Origin: Serpens gallinarum
Lineage (GTDB): Bacteria; Pseudomonadota; Gammaproteobacteria; Pseudomonadales; Pseudomonadaceae
Assembly: GCF_014836765.1 (NCBI RefSeq)
Contig: NZ_JACSQG010000001.1
Coordinates: 554,896-618,895 of the forward strand
Direction: 5' to 3'
DNA: 64,000 nucleotides
Of this stretch, positions 19,747 to 30,266 are shown piece after piece. The first letter of the stretch is position 1; each line of letters starts with the position of its first letter. The position numbers and the translations under genes were made by a program. Under the pieces are notes generated by a model, which was given only the letters and a program-made list of their open reading frames with translations, searched no databases and had not been told where the DNA came from.

Positions 19747-21057
19747 ATGACCGATGCACTTTCCCTTCGCCGACTCAACGCTGCCGATGCGGACTTCAGC
19801 CGCCATCTGGATCATCTGTTGAGCTGGGAAAGCGTTTCCGACGACTCGGTCAACCAGCGAGTGCTGGAGATCATCAAAACCGTACGCGAGCGCGGCGATG
19901 CCGCCCTGGTGGAGTACACCCAGCGTTTCGATGGCCTGCAGGTCACCTCCATGGCCGACCTGATCCTGCCCCGCGAACGACTCGAAGAAGCGCTGACCCG
20001 CATCACGCCAGAGCAGCGCCAGGCGCTGGAAACCGCTGCTGATCGCGTACGCAGCTACCACGAAAGACAAAAGCAGGACTCCTGGACCTACACCGAGGCC
20101 GATGGCACGGTGCTCGGCCAAAAGGTCACACCACTGGATCGCGCCGGTCTCTACGTGCCTGGCGGCAAGGCCTCCTATCCGTCCTCGGTATTGATGAACG
20201 CGATTCCCGCCAAGGTCGCCGGCGTGCCGGAGGTGGTCATGGTGGTGCCGACCCCGCGTGGCGAAATCAACGAAATGGTCCTGGCCGCGGCAGCGATTGC
20301 CGGTGTCGATCGGGTGTTCTGCATCGGCGGCGCCCAGGCCGTCGCTGCGCTGGCCTATGGCACCGAGAGTGTGCCGCCAGTGGACAAGATCGTCGGGCCG
20401 GGCAACATCTACGTGGCCACTGCCAAGCGCCACGTGTTTGGCAAGGTGGGCATCGACATGATCGCCGGCCCGTCGGAGATCCTTGTTGTCTGTGATGGCC
20501 AGACCGATCCGGACTGGATCGCCATGGACCTGTTTTCCCAGGCCGAGCACGACGAAGATGCCCAGGCGATTCTGGTCAGCCCGGATGCCGAGTTTCTTGA
20601 TCGCGTGGCGGCCAGCATCGAAAAGCTGCTGCCGACCCTCGAGCGTGAGGCCATCGCGCGTACCTCGATCCAGGGCCGTGGCGCGCTGATCCAGGTGGCC
20701 GACATGGCTCAGGCCATTGAAGTGGCCAACCGCATTGCTCCCGAGCACCTTGAGCTGTCGGTGGAAAACCCCGAGCAGTACCTGCCGTTGATCCGTCACG
20801 CCGGGGCGATTTTCATGGGGCGCTACACCGCCGAAGCCCTGGGCGATTATTGTGCTGGCCCGAACCACGTGTTGCCGACCTCGGGTACCGCGCGCTTCTC
20901 CTCGCCGCTGGGCGTGTACGACTTCCAGAAACGCTCATCGATCATCCATTGCTCAGCCGAAGGGGCTTCGGAGCTCGGCAAGGTGGCCTCGGTGCTGGCG
21001 CGCGGCGAGTCGCTGACCGCCCACGCGCGAAGCGCCGAATACCGGATCAAGAATTAA
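19747..21057 (+). CDS. hisD: Histidinol dehydrogenase HisD
   Basis: A 436-residue zinc enzyme for the last two steps of histidine synthesis, histidinol to histidine with NAD. Conserved blocks are [40 protein letters not shown] and the zinc/substrate region [17 protein letters not shown]; the C-terminal [20 protein letters not shown] is also typical. I chose ATG at 19747 because AGG at 19738-19740 sits six bases before it; in-frame ATG at 19735 and TTG at 19726 would add four to seven residues. hisC follows after 105 bases. Confidence 0.95.
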   Translation: MTDALSLRRLNAADADFSRHLDHLLSWESVSDDSVNQRVLEIIKTVRERGDAALVEYTQRFDGLQVTSMADLILPRERLEEALTRITPEQRQALETAADRVRSYHERQKQDSWTYTEADGTVLGQKVTPLDRAGLYVPGGKASYPSSVLMNAIPAKVAGVPEVVMVVPTPRGEINEMVLAAAAIAGVDRVFCIGGAQAVAALAYGTESVPPVDKIVGPGNIYVATAKRHVFGKVGIDMIAGPSEILVVCDGQTDPDWIAMDLFSQAEHDEDAQAILVSPDAEFLDRVAASIEKLLPTLEREAIARTSIQGRGALIQVADMAQAIEVANRIAPEHLELSVENPEQYLPLIRHAGAIFMGRYTAEALGDYCAGPNHVLPTSGTARFSSPLGVYDFQKRSSIIHCSAEGASELGKVASVLARGESLTAHARSAEYRIKN

Positions 21058-21073
21058 AAACGAAATAAACGCT

Positions 21074-21126
21074 GGAGGCTGGAGGTTGGACAAGGCACGC
21101 GCTGCTTCGACCGACCTCCAGTCTCC
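21074..21126 (+). repeat. Inverted repeat between hisD and hisC
   Basis: GGAGGCTGGAGGT (21074-21086) pairs with ACCTCCAGTCTCC (21114-21126), 13 positions with one G.T wobble and a 27-nt loop. The left arm is itself a direct repeat (CTGGAGG twice). No T-run follows, so it is not an obvious terminator; it may modulate hisD-hisC mRNA stability. Confidence 0.45.
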
Positions 21127-21162
21127 TGCTTCTAGCGATTCCTGAGAGGAGACAAGGGCGTA

Positions 21163-22215
21163 ATGAGCAAATTCTGGAGCCCCTTCGTCAAGGACCTGGT
21201 GCCTTACGTGCCGGGTGAGCAGCCCAAGCTGGCCAAGCTGGTCAAGCTCAATACCAACGAAAACCCTTACGGCCCGTCCCCCAAGGCGCTGGCGGCCATG
21301 CAGGCCGAGCTGAATGACAGCTTGCGCCTGTACCCGGACCCCAACGGCGAGCGCTTAAAAAACGCAGTGGCCGAGTACTACGACGTGCAAGCCAACCAGG
21401 TGTTTGTCGGCAACGGCTCTGACGAGGTGCTGGCACACATCTTTCACGGCCTGTTTCAGCACGACAAAGCGCTGCTGTTCCCGGATATCACCTACAGCTT
21501 CTATCCGGTGTACTGCGGCCTCTACGGCATCGATTTCCAGACCGTGGCCCTGGATGAAGAGTTTCAAATCCGCGTCGCGGACTACGCGCGGCCCAATGGC
21601 GGGATCATTTTCCCCAACCCGAATGCGCCGACCGGACGTGTTCTCGCACTGGAGGCCATTGAGCAGATTCTGCAGGCCAGCCCGGATTCCGTGGTCGTGG
21701 TAGATGAAGCCTACATCGATTTCGGCGGACAGAGCGCCGTTGCATTGGTGGAGCGTTACCCGAACCTGCTGGTGACCCAGACCCTGTCCAAGTCGCGGTC
21801 GCTGGCCGGGATGCGCGTCGGTCTGGCCATCGGCAGTGCCGAGCTGATCGAGGCGCTGGAGCGGATCAAGAACAGCTTCAACTCCTATCCACTGGACCGC
21901 CTGGCCATTGTCGGCGCCGCCGCGGCCTTCGAGGATCGCGAGTATTTCGAAACCTGCCGGGAGAAGGTGATCAGTAGTCGTGAGCACTTGATCAGTGAGT
22001 TGAGTGGTCTGGGCTTCGACATCCTGCCCTCGGCTGCCAACTTCATCTTCGCTCGCCATCCGCTCAAGGATGCCGCCGAATTGGCCGTTGGTCTGCGCCA
22101 GCAGGGCGTGATCGTGCGGCACTTCAAGCAGGCGCGCATCGAGCAGTTCCTGCGCATCTCCATTGGGACGCCGGAGCAGAATCAGGCGTTGGTGGACGCG
22201 CTGCGGGAGCTGTAA
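21163..22215 (+). CDS. hisC: Histidinol-phosphate aminotransferase HisC
   Basis: A 350-residue class II PLP aminotransferase. The PLP-binding lysine is Lys210 in [20 protein letters not shown], and the substrate region [15 protein letters not shown] is near residue 30. It converts imidazole-acetol phosphate to histidinol phosphate. The start [20 protein letters not shown] is typical of pseudomonad HisC1, and GAGAGGAG (21144-21151) lies upstream. It is convergent with algW. Confidence 0.95.
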   Translation: MSKFWSPFVKDLVPYVPGEQPKLAKLVKLNTNENPYGPSPKALAAMQAELNDSLRLYPDPNGERLKNAVAEYYDVQANQVFVGNGSDEVLAHIFHGLFQHDKALLFPDITYSFYPVYCGLYGIDFQTVALDEEFQIRVADYARPNGGIIFPNPNAPTGRVLALEAIEQILQASPDSVVVVDEAYIDFGGQSAVALVERYPNLLVTQTLSKSRSLAGMRVGLAIGSAELIEALERIKNSFNSYPLDRLAIVGAAAAFEDREYFETCREKVISSREHLISELSGLGFDILPSAANFIFARHPLKDAAELAVGLRQQGVIVRHFKQARIEQFLRISIGTPEQNQALVDALREL

Positions 22216-22226
22216 CGCAATGCATT

Positions 22227-22265
22227 CGACCGGTACCGCAAGCTTGTGGGTTGCGGGGCCGGTCG
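22227..22265. terminator. Strong hairpin between convergent hisC and algW
   Basis: CGACCGG (22227-22233) pairs with CCGGTCG (22259-22265), and inside it CCGCAA (22236-22241) pairs with TTGCGG (22251-22256), with a 2+2 internal loop. The structure fills most of the gap between the two stop codons. No T-tract is present on either strand. Confidence 0.6.
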
Positions 22266-22272
22266 GAGCTGA

Positions 22273-23424
<1,152 letters not shown>

Positions 23425-23618
23425 TGCTGCGGCATCTGGGCGTCGCCAGACCGAAGAAGCTCGCAGCGTGACATTTCGCCAAGAGGCGGGCATCCACCGT
23501 CTGGGGTCAAGAGTTGCCTGAAGCCAGACAAGAGGTTTCAAGGCAACTGAATGCAGCGGCGGTAGACTTCGCTTTCTCAATACACGCGACCTTGTTTAGA
23601 GCAGGGTAAAGGGCAAGC

Positions 23619-23624
23619 ATTATA
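23619..23624 (-). promoter_or_regulatory. Candidate -10 for algW
   Basis: Perfect TATAAT on minus (23619-23624 read right to left) about 195 bases upstream of the chosen algW start. The best -35 at 17 bases is only CTCCTT. If used, it gives a long untranslated leader or supports a longer protein. Confidence 0.35.
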
Positions 23625-23674
23625 CGGAGGCGCCTGCAAAGAAGGAGCCGCCCGTCTATTAAAAGGAACTGAAA

Positions 23675-24433
23675 ATGACAATAGAACTCAGCGCCCTGGT
23701 CAAACGGGCCGACCATTATCTCAATGCGGCGAAGATAGCTGATTACTGCCCTAATGGACTGCAAGTCGAGGGGCGCGGTCACGTGCGCAAGATAATCAGC
23801 GGGGTAACCGCCAGCCAGGAATTGATCGATGCTGCGGTGGCTGCCGAGGCCGATCTGATCCTCGTCCATCATGGCTACTTTTGGAAGGGCGAAAACCCCT
23901 GTGTGGTGGGTATGAAGCAGCGCCGACTGAAAACCCTGCTGCGCCATGATATCAGCCTGCTGGCTTATCACCTGCCGCTGGACGTGCACCCCCTGGTGGG
24001 CAACAACGTGCAGTTAGCCGAGCGCCTGGGCATCGCTGTCGAGGGTCCGCTGGAGCCAGAGAATTCACGCAATGTGGCGCTGGTGGGCAGCCTTCCTGAA
24101 GCGCTGAGTGCGGCAGAGTTTGTGGCCCGGGTGGCGAGCGTGCTGGGGCGCGAGCCGTTGCTGGTGGACGGCCAGAAGCCGATTCGCCGGGTGGGCTGGT
24201 GCACGGGCGGTGGTCAGGGCTATATCGATCAGGCCATCGCTGCCGGAGTCGACCTGTACCTGACGGGCGAGGCGTCGGAGCAGACCTTCCATAGCGCCCG
24301 TGAAAACGGCATCAGTTTTATCGCAGCCGGACACCATGCTACTGAGCGTTATGGCGTGCAGGCGTTGGGCGATTACCTGGCGCGGGAGTTCAATATCGAA
24401 CACGTGTTCACCGACTGTCCGAACCCCATATGA
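23675..24433 (+). CDS. Nif3-like dinuclear metal-centre protein (YbgI family)
   Basis: A 252-residue protein of the Nif3/YbgI/DUF34 family. Metal-binding blocks are LILVHHGYFWKGE near residue 70 and FIAAGHHATERYGVQALG near residue 215. YbgI forms hexamers with a di-metal site; a GTP cyclohydrolase-like or metal-insertion role has been proposed but the physiological function is unsettled. It is divergent from algW, with AAAAGGAA upstream of the ATG. In PAO1, as I recall, mltB1 lies between this gene and cysD; here cysD follows after 116 bases. Confidence 0.88.
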   Translation: MTIELSALVKRADHYLNAAKIADYCPNGLQVEGRGHVRKIISGVTASQELIDAAVAAEADLILVHHGYFWKGENPCVVGMKQRRLKTLLRHDISLLAYHLPLDVHPLVGNNVQLAERLGIAVEGPLEPENSRNVALVGSLPEALSAAEFVARVASVLGREPLLVDGQKPIRRVGWCTGGGQGYIDQAIAAGVDLYLTGEASEQTFHSARENGISFIAAGHHATERYGVQALGDYLAREFNIEHVFTDCPNPI

Positions 24434-24435
24434 GT

Positions 24436-24451
24436 GATATATAGCTATATC
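24436..24451. promoter_or_regulatory. AT-rich palindrome upstream of cysD
   Basis: GATATATAGCTATATC has 6-bp complementary arms GATATA/TATATC around TAGC and sits 22 bases upstream of the -35 candidate of cysD. Position would suit an activator such as CysB, but CysB sites are poorly defined, so the factor is a guess. Confidence 0.35.
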
Positions 24452-24472
24452 CTTTTGTTCTAATTGCTCTTT

Positions 24473-24500
24473 TTGTTAGAAGAGTTGCCTGTGATATCGT
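24473..24500 (+). promoter_or_regulatory. Candidate cysD-cysNC promoter
   Basis: TTGTTA (24473-24478) and TATCGT (24495-24500), 16-base spacing, in the AT-rich gap before cysD. A start near 24507 would leave a leader of about 43 bases. Confidence 0.4.
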
Positions 24501-24549
24501 GCGGCCTCGTCCACGGCCCGCTGGCCGTAACTGCAATTCGTGAGTAGCC

Positions 24550-25467
24550 ATGGTCGATAAACTGACGCACCTCAAACAGCTGGAAGCGGAAAGCATCCAT
24601 ATCATTCGTGAAGTGGCCGCCGAATTCGATAACCCGGTAATGCTGTATTCCATCGGTAAGGATTCCGCGGTCATGCTTCACCTGGCGCGCAAGGCGTTTT
24701 TCCCCGGAAAGCTGCCGTTTCCGGTGATGCATGTCGACACGCAATGGAAGTTTCAGGAGATGTACCGTTTCCGCGACAAGATGGTTGCCGAAATGGGCTT
24801 GGACTTGATTACCCACGTCAATCCGGACGGCATCGCCCAGAACATCAATCCTTTTACCCACGGTAGTGCCAAGCACACCGACGTGATGAAGACTGATGGC
24901 CTTAAGCAGGCACTGGACAAGTACGGCTTCGACGCCGCGTTCGGTGGCGCGCGTCGCGATGAAGAGAAGTCCCGAGCCAAGGAACGCGTGTATTCCTTCC
25001 GCGATAGCAAGCACCGCTGGGATCCGAAGAACCAGCGGCCCGAGTTGTGGAGCATTTACAACGGCAAGGTGAAGAAGGGCGAATCGATCCGCGTTTTCCC
25101 GCTGTCCAACTGGACCGAGCTGGATATCTGGCAGTACATCTATCTGGAAGGGATCCCGATCGTGCCGCTGTACTTCGCCGCCGAGCGCGACGTGATCGAG
25201 AAAAACGGCACGCTGATCATGATCGACGACGAGCGCATTCTTGAGCACCTCAGCGTCGAGGAAAGGGCGCGTATCCAGAAGAAAATGGTGCGCTTCCGTA
25301 CCTTGGGTTGCTACCCGCTGACTGGCGCGGTGGAGTCCACCGCCAGCACGCTGCCGGAAATCATCCAGGAAATGCTCCTGACCCGAACCTCCGAACGCCA
25401 GGGCCGGGTCATCGACCATGACGGGGCCGGTTCGATGGAAGAAAAGAAACGTCAGGGCTATTTCTAG
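24550..25467 (+). CDS. cysD: Sulfate adenylyltransferase subunit CysD
   Basis: A 305-residue PP-loop ATP pyrophosphatase, the catalytic subunit of ATP sulfurylase. The PP-loop [17 protein letters not shown] lies near residue 35, [16 protein letters not shown] near residue 140 and the basic C-terminal EEKKRQGYF is typical. It makes APS from sulfate and ATP, driven by GTP hydrolysis on CysN. cysNC starts 12 bases downstream. Confidence 0.97.
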   Translation: MVDKLTHLKQLEAESIHIIREVAAEFDNPVMLYSIGKDSAVMLHLARKAFFPGKLPFPVMHVDTQWKFQEMYRFRDKMVAEMGLDLITHVNPDGIAQNINPFTHGSAKHTDVMKTDGLKQALDKYGFDAAFGGARRDEEKSRAKERVYSFRDSKHRWDPKNQRPELWSIYNGKVKKGESIRVFPLSNWTELDIWQYIYLEGIPIVPLYFAAERDVIEKNGTLIMIDDERILEHLSVEERARIQKKMVRFRTLGCYPLTGAVESTASTLPEIIQEMLLTRTSERQGRVIDHDGAGSMEEKKRQGYF

Positions 25468-25479
25468 GGGTTCCGCACC

Positions 25480-27378
25480 ATGTCGCATCAATCCGAATTG
25501 ATCAGCGAGGACATCCTCGCCTACTTGGCCCAGCATGAACGCAAGGAACTGCTGCGCTTTCTCACCTGCGGCAACGTCGATGATGGCAAGAGCACGCTGA
25601 TCGGGCGTCTGCTGCACGACACCAAGATGATTTATGAAGATCATCTGGAAGCCATTACCCGCGACTCGAAGAAAGTCGGCACCACCGGCGATGATGTCGA
25701 TCTGGCGCTGCTGGTCGACGGCCTGCAGGCCGAACGCGAGCAGGGCATCACCATTGATGTTGCCTACCGCTATTTCTCCACCGCCAAGCGCAAGTTCATC
25801 ATTGCCGACACGCCCGGTCATGAGCAGTACACGCGCAACATGGCCACCGGCGCCTCGACCTGCGACCTGGCGATCATCCTCGTCGATGCCCGCTACGGCG
25901 TGCAGACGCAGACGCGCCGGCACAGCTTTATCGCCTCTTTGCTGGGTATTCGGCACATCGTCGTGGCCATTAACAAGATGGACCTGATGGACTTCGATGA
26001 AAGGGTGTTCGAGCAGATCAAGGCCGACTACCTGGACTTCGCCGAGCGCATCAATTTGAAGACCGGCTCGCTGCACTTCGTGCCGATGTCGGCGCTCAAG
26101 GGCGACAACGTGGTCAACCGGTCCGAGCGCTCGCCCTGGTATACCGGTCAGTCGCTGATGGAAATCCTTGAAAGCGTCGAGGTGGCGGGCGACCGCAATC
26201 TGACCGACATGCGCTTCCCGGTGCAGTACGTCAACCGTCCGAACCTCAACTTCCGCGGCTTCGCCGGCACCCTGGCCAGCGGCATCGTGCGCAAGGGCGA
26301 TGACGTGGCAGTGCTGCCGTCCGGCAAGACCAGCCGGGTCAAGTCAATCGTCACTTTCGAGGGCGAGCTGGAGCAGGCGATTCCCGGCCAGGCGATCACC
26401 CTGACTCTGGAAGATGAAATCGACGTGTCCCGTGGCGACATGCTGGTGCATGCCGACAATCGTCCGCAGATCAGCGACGGCTTCGACGCCATGTTGGTGT
26501 GGATGGGCGAGGAGCCGATGCTGCCGGGCAAGAAATACGACATCAAGCGCGCCACCAGCTATGTGCCGGGCTCGATTGCCAGCATTGACCACACGGTGGA
26601 TGTGAATACCTTGGAGAAAGGTTCGGCCAGTGCGTTGCAATTGAACGAGATCGCACGGGTCAAGGTCAGCCTGGATGCTTCCATTGCTCTGGATGGTTAC
26701 GAGGATAATCGCACCACCGGCGCCTTCATCGTCATCGACCGTTTGACTAACGGCACGGTTGGGGCCGGCATGATCATTGCGTCGCCTGCCGGCGGGCATG
26801 GCAGTGGACAGCATGGCAAGCGCGCTCACGTGGCCACTGAGGAGCGCGCAGCGCGCTTTGGTCAGCAGCCGGCTACTGTGCTGTTCAGCGGCCTGTCCGG
26901 TGCGGGGAAGAGCACCCTAGCCTATGCCGTGGAGCGCAAGCTGTTCGACATGGGCCGCGCCGTGTATGTGCTGGATGGCCAGAACCTGCGCCATGACCTG
27001 AACAAGGGCCTGCCGCTGGATCGCGCCGGGCGTGCCGAAAACTGGCGCCGTGCTGCTCAGGTGGCGCGCCAGTTCAACGAAGCGGGCATGCTGACCCTGG
27101 CCGCCTTCGTTGCGCCGGATGGTGAAGGTCGCGAACAGGCCAAGGCCCTGATCGGAGGCGAGCGGCTGATCACCGTCTATGTGCAGGCCTCGCCCCAGGT
27201 GTGCCGTGAACGCGATCCCCAGGGGCTGTACGCCGCCGGGGAGGACAACATTCCGGGCGAATCCTTTCCCTACGACGTGCCGTTGAATGCCGACCTGGTC
27301 CTCGACACCCAGAGTCTGAGCGTCGATGAAGGGGTGCGTCAGGTGCTTGCCCTGCTGCGTGAACGCAATGTGATCTAG
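25480..27378 (+). CDS. cysNC: Bifunctional sulfate adenylyltransferase subunit/adenylylsulfate kinase CysNC
   Basis: A 632-residue fusion. The N-terminal part (about 25-450) is the EF-Tu-like GTPase CysN with G1 GNVDDGKST at 31-39, G3 [11 protein letters not shown] and G4 NKMD. The C-terminal part (about 455-632) is an APS kinase-like domain with P-loop GLSGAGKST at 471-479. The GTPase regulates CysD; the kinase would phosphorylate APS to PAPS. Two kinase positions differ from CysC of E. coli: LDGQN replaces LDGDN, and APDGEGR replaces the SPHRAER-type substrate loop. The same substitutions are, from memory, usual in pseudomonads. A perfect bidirectional terminator follows. Confidence 0.95.
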   Translation: MSHQSELISEDILAYLAQHERKELLRFLTCGNVDDGKSTLIGRLLHDTKMIYEDHLEAITRDSKKVGTTGDDVDLALLVDGLQAEREQGITIDVAYRYFSTAKRKFIIADTPGHEQYTRNMATGASTCDLAIILVDARYGVQTQTRRHSFIASLLGIRHIVVAINKMDLMDFDERVFEQIKADYLDFAERINLKTGSLHFVPMSALKGDNVVNRSERSPWYTGQSLMEILESVEVAGDRNLTDMRFPVQYVNRPNLNFRGFAGTLASGIVRKGDDVAVLPSGKTSRVKSIVTFEGELEQAIPGQAITLTLEDEIDVSRGDMLVHADNRPQISDGFDAMLVWMGEEPMLPGKKYDIKRATSYVPGSIASIDHTVDVNTLEKGSASALQLNEIARVKVSLDASIALDGYEDNRTTGAFIVIDRLTNGTVGAGMIIASPAGGHGSGQHGKRAHVATEERAARFGQQPATVLFSGLSGAGKSTLAYAVERKLFDMGRAVYVLDGQNLRHDLNKGLPLDRAGRAENWRRAAQVARQFNEAGMLTLAAFVAPDGEGREQAKALIGGERLITVYVQASPQVCRERDPQGLYAAGEDNIPGESFPYDVPLNADLVLDTQSLSVDEGVRQVLALLRERNVI

Positions 27379-27417
27379 CCCAAGAAGACAGGAAGGCTCG
27401 CTCTCCTTTCTCACAGG

Positions 27418-27451
27418 CATAAAAAACCCCGGGGAACCGGGGTTTTTTATG
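27418..27451. terminator. Perfect bidirectional terminator between cysNC and zapG
   Basis: CATAAAAAACCCCGG (27418-27432) and CCGGGGTTTTTTATG (27437-27451) are exact reverse complements around GGAA. GC-rich stem and T6 on both strands make it a classical intrinsic terminator for both convergent genes. Confidence 0.92.
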
Positions 27452-27467
27452 CAAGGCGCGTGGCGAA

Positions 27468-27911
27468 TCAGAAGCGGTTGCGCACGCCGAAGTCTTCATC
27501 CAGGGTGCCAGGCGAGCCGGCCGGCTTGGGAGCGTAATCCTTGGGCGGTTCGGTACTGCTGGGTGCCTGCAGGCGATCCCGCGAACCCGCGTAGTCATTG
27601 CCGTTCTGTACGGCAGCGAGCAAACGCTGGCGGGTGAGTTCATCGAGGGCCAGCTGGTCAGCGCCGTCAGCCAGGTGCTGCTGAACGTCGTTGTAGCTCT
27701 GGGTAAGTTTCTTCACCAGGCTGGCTGTGGTGTTGAAGTGGGTGATCACTTCACTCTGATAGGTATCGAAACGCTCCTGCAGCTCATCGAGTTGACTCTG
27801 GGTGCGGCTGGGCGCAGCGCCGGGGGCCAGGCGAGCAATCAGAAAACCGATAGCAATCCCGACGAGTAGGGTAAAGGCTGGTACTAACCAGACCAAGATC
27901 GACTGTTCCAC
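27468..27911 (-). CDS. zapG: YhcB/ZapG family (DUF1043) membrane protein
   Basis: A 147-residue protein with one N-terminal membrane helix (ILVWLVPAFTLLVGIAIGFL) and a cytoplasmic coiled coil (RTQSQLDELQERFDTYQSEV onward), ending in a low-complexity proline- and serine-containing tail. YhcB/ZapG links division and envelope growth: E. coli mutants have cell-shape and lipid defects. It is single, convergent with cysNC. The C-terminal tail is less conserved in the family. Confidence 0.85.
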   Translation of the reverse strand: MEQSILVWLVPAFTLLVGIAIGFLIARLAPGAAPSRTQSQLDELQERFDTYQSEVITHFNTTASLVKKLTQSYNDVQQHLADGADQLALDELTRQRLLAAVQNGNDYAGSRDRLQAPSSTEPPKDYAPKPAGSPGTLDEDFGVRNRF

Positions 27912-28073
27912 GAGTCCTTCCTCTATAAGCAGCTTTGCTTTACGTTAACGGCTCCAGCCTGCCCTGTATAGGCGTATGCGCAGCCGTGACGCGCAACACG
28001 GGCATTGTTGACGACGTGCGGAGTATCCCGCGCTGTGATCGAGCAGTTGCCCGAACCTAAACCAAGACGAGTC

Positions 28074-28089
28074 GACCCCGAGCGGGGTC
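28074..28089 (+). promoter_or_regulatory. Hairpin just upstream of the hydrolase ribosome binding site
   Basis: GACCCC-GAGC-GGGGTC is a perfect 6-bp stem ending three bases before GGAG (28093-28096) and 15 bases before the TTG start. Such a stem could affect initiation, but it has no T-run and no known family. Confidence 0.4.
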
Positions 28090-28103
28090 ACGGAGTTCCA
28101 GCC

Positions 28104-28733
28104 TTGCTTATCCGCGAAACCCCCCACATGCTCGAAGGTCCCTGCGGCCCGCTCGAAGCCCTGTACTTGCCAGTGCCCAATGCGCGGGGGATGGCGTTGC
28201 TGTGCCATCCCAATCCGGTGCAGGGCGGCACCATGCTTAACAAAGTGGTCTCCACTTTGCAGCGTACGGCGCGAGATGCGGGCTACAGCACGCTGCGCTT
28301 CAATTACCGCGGCGTAGGCAGCAGCGCCGGCAGCCACGATATGGCCCAAGGCGAAGTGGACGACGCCGAAGCCATGGCCGACTGGTTGCGTGCGCAGCAC
28401 GCCGATCTGCCGCTAAGCGTGCTGGGATTCTCTTTCGGTGGCTTCGTTGCCGCTACCCTGGCTGGGCGTATCGAGGCGCGCGGACAGGCGCTGGACAAAC
28501 TGATTATGGTCGCGCCGGCGGTGATGCGCCTGGATGCCGACGTGCGCTTGCCGCAGCAAGGCAGCCTGACGCTGATCCAGCCCGAGCAGGATGAAGTGAT
28601 CGACCCTGCGCTGGTGTATGCGTGGTCCGAGGCATTGCCGCGCCCCCATGAGTTGTTGAAAGTGGCAGAATGCGGACACTTTTTCCACGGCAAGCTGACC
28701 GATCTGAAAGAACTGGTCAGCGCCCGCCTCTGA
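28104..28733 (+). CDS. Alpha/beta hydrolase (serine esterase-like)
   Basis: A 209-residue small alpha/beta hydrolase. The nucleophile elbow is [11 protein letters not shown] near residue 110, with the oxyanion-side [16 protein letters not shown] near residue 35 and likely acid/base residues in the [12 protein letters not shown] and [11 protein letters not shown] segments. This fits the YheT/dienelactone-hydrolase-like group of unknown substrate. Start choice: TTG at 28104 has GGAG eight bases upstream and reaches [12 protein letters not shown]; an ATG at 28128 would lose eight residues and has no clear ribosome binding site. trpS follows 38 bases downstream. Confidence 0.82.
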   Translation: MLIRETPHMLEGPCGPLEALYLPVPNARGMALLCHPNPVQGGTMLNKVVSTLQRTARDAGYSTLRFNYRGVGSSAGSHDMAQGEVDDAEAMADWLRAQHADLPLSVLGFSFGGFVAATLAGRIEARGQALDKLIMVAPAVMRLDADVRLPQQGSLTLIQPEQDEVIDPALVYAWSEALPRPHELLKVAECGHFFHGKLTDLKELVSARL

Positions 28734-28771
28734 CCCCGGGGCGGTACCACTCGTTTACGGACTTAAGATTT

Positions 28772-30130
28772 ATGAGCACTCGCGTCCTCACCGGCATCAC
28801 CACCACCGGTACCCCTCACCTGGGCAACTACGCTGGTGCGATCCGCCCGGCAATTGTTGCCAGCCGTGACGCCAACGTTGATTCGTTTTATTTCCTGGCC
28901 GATTACCATGCGCTGATCAAGTGCGACGATCCGACGCGCATCCAGCGTTCAAGACTGGAAATCGCCGCCACCTGGTTAGCCTGTGGTCTGGATGTGGAGC
29001 GCGCGACGTTTTATCGTCAATCGGACATTCCTGAGATTCCCGAGCTGACCTGGCTCTTGACCTGCGTGGCTGGCAAGGGCCTGCTCAACCGCGCTCATGC
29101 TTACAAGGCGTCAGTGGACAAGAACGTCGAGACCGGTGAAGACCCGGATGCAGGCGTAACCATGGGGCTATTCAGTTATCCGGTCCTGATGGCCGCCGAT
29201 ATCCTCATGTTCAACGCCCACAAGGTGCCGGTTGGTCGCGATCAGATCCAGCACGTGGAAATGGCGCGCGATATCGGCCAGCGTTTCAATCACCTGTTTG
29301 GCCAGGGCAAGGAGCTATTCACCCTGCCCGAAGCGGCGATTGAGGATGACGTGGCCACCTTGCCTGGCCTGGACGGTCGCAAAATGAGCAAGAGCTACGA
29401 CAACACCATCCCGTTGTTCGGCAGTGCCAAGCAACTCAAGGACGCCATCGCGCGCATCGTCACCGATTCACGTCTGCCCGGCGAGCCGAAGGATCCCGAC
29501 AGCTCGCACCTGTTCACCCTGTACCAAGCATTCGCGACGGTGCAGCAGCAAGCCGACTTTCGGGCCGAGCTGTTAGCCGGCCTGGCCTGGGGCGAGGCCA
29601 AGCAGCGCCTGTTCGAGTTGCTCGATAACGAGCTGGGCGAAGCTCGTGAGCGCTACCATGCGCTAATCGCCAAGCCGGCGGATCTCGAGGATATTCTTTT
29701 GGCCGGGGCCGCCAAGGCGCGCACGATCGCCACCCCGTTCCTCGGCGAGCTGCGCGAGGCAGTGGGCTTGCGCTCATTCCGCGAGCAGGTGCATGTGTCG
29801 GGTGCCGGCAAGAAGAAGGCTGCCAAGACGGCGCGCTTCGTGAGCTTTCGCGAACAGGATGGTAGCTTCCGTTTTCGCTTCCTGGCCGCCGACGGAGAAG
29901 AGCTGCTGCTCTCGCGGCCATTCCGTGATCCGAAGAAGGCCGGCGTAGTCAGTCAGCAACTGATTGCCCAAGGAGCCGACGCCCTGGAATTGCGCGCCGA
30001 TGAAGGCGCGCGTTTCACTCTCTGGCTCGATGGTGAATGTTTGGCCGACAGCCCAGCATTTGCCGAGCCCGAGGCACTGGACGCGGCCATGCTGCGCCTG
30101 CGCGAAGCCGTGGCCAGCCTGGCCGAGTAA
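28772..30130 (+). CDS. trpS: Tryptophanyl-tRNA synthetase with C-terminal extension
   Basis: A 452-residue class I synthetase. The HIGH-type motif is TPHLGN at 14-19 and KMSKS is at 204-208. The catalytic part ends near residue 335, the usual full length for bacterial TrpS. The remaining 110 or so residues form an extra domain with [20 protein letters not shown] and [17 protein letters not shown], resembling YegP/DUF1508-type repeats. This extension is, from memory, common in pseudomonads; its role is unknown. I used the ATG at 28772, since upstream in-frame starts overlap the hydrolase gene. Confidence 0.95.
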   Translation: MSTRVLTGITTTGTPHLGNYAGAIRPAIVASRDANVDSFYFLADYHALIKCDDPTRIQRSRLEIAATWLACGLDVERATFYRQSDIPEIPELTWLLTCVAGKGLLNRAHAYKASVDKNVETGEDPDAGVTMGLFSYPVLMAADILMFNAHKVPVGRDQIQHVEMARDIGQRFNHLFGQGKELFTLPEAAIEDDVATLPGLDGRKMSKSYDNTIPLFGSAKQLKDAIARIVTDSRLPGEPKDPDSSHLFTLYQAFATVQQQADFRAELLAGLAWGEAKQRLFELLDNELGEARERYHALIAKPADLEDILLAGAAKARTIATPFLGELREAVGLRSFREQVHVSGAGKKKAAKTARFVSFREQDGSFRFRFLAADGEELLLSRPFRDPKKAGVVSQQLIAQGADALELRADEGARFTLWLDGECLADSPAFAEPEALDAAMLRLREAVASLAE

Positions 30131-30141
30131 CTCATCCCTGC

Positions 30142-30166
30142 CGCCGGGCGGCTTGCCCGGCGTTTC
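30142..30166 (+). terminator. Hairpin after trpS
   Basis: CGCCGGGC (30142-30149) pairs with GCCCGGCG (30155-30162) around a 5-nt loop, followed by TTTCT. The stem is strong but the T-run short. It separates trpS from zapE. Confidence 0.65.
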
Positions 30167-30266
30167 TGACGTTTCGGGGGCTTTACCGTTGAATGATTTG
30201 AGCAAATTGCCAAGTATCGAGGGCGCCGCTAAAGTGGCGACCCCGTTCCATTATCCAGACTCCGCC

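Noticed and set aside
24460-26076. 538-codon open frame on minus opposite cysD and the start of cysNC
   Set aside because: Its protein is low-information (rich in His, Gln, Gly, Val), has no recognisable domain, and mirrors codon bias of the opposite coding strand, a usual effect in GC-rich genomes.
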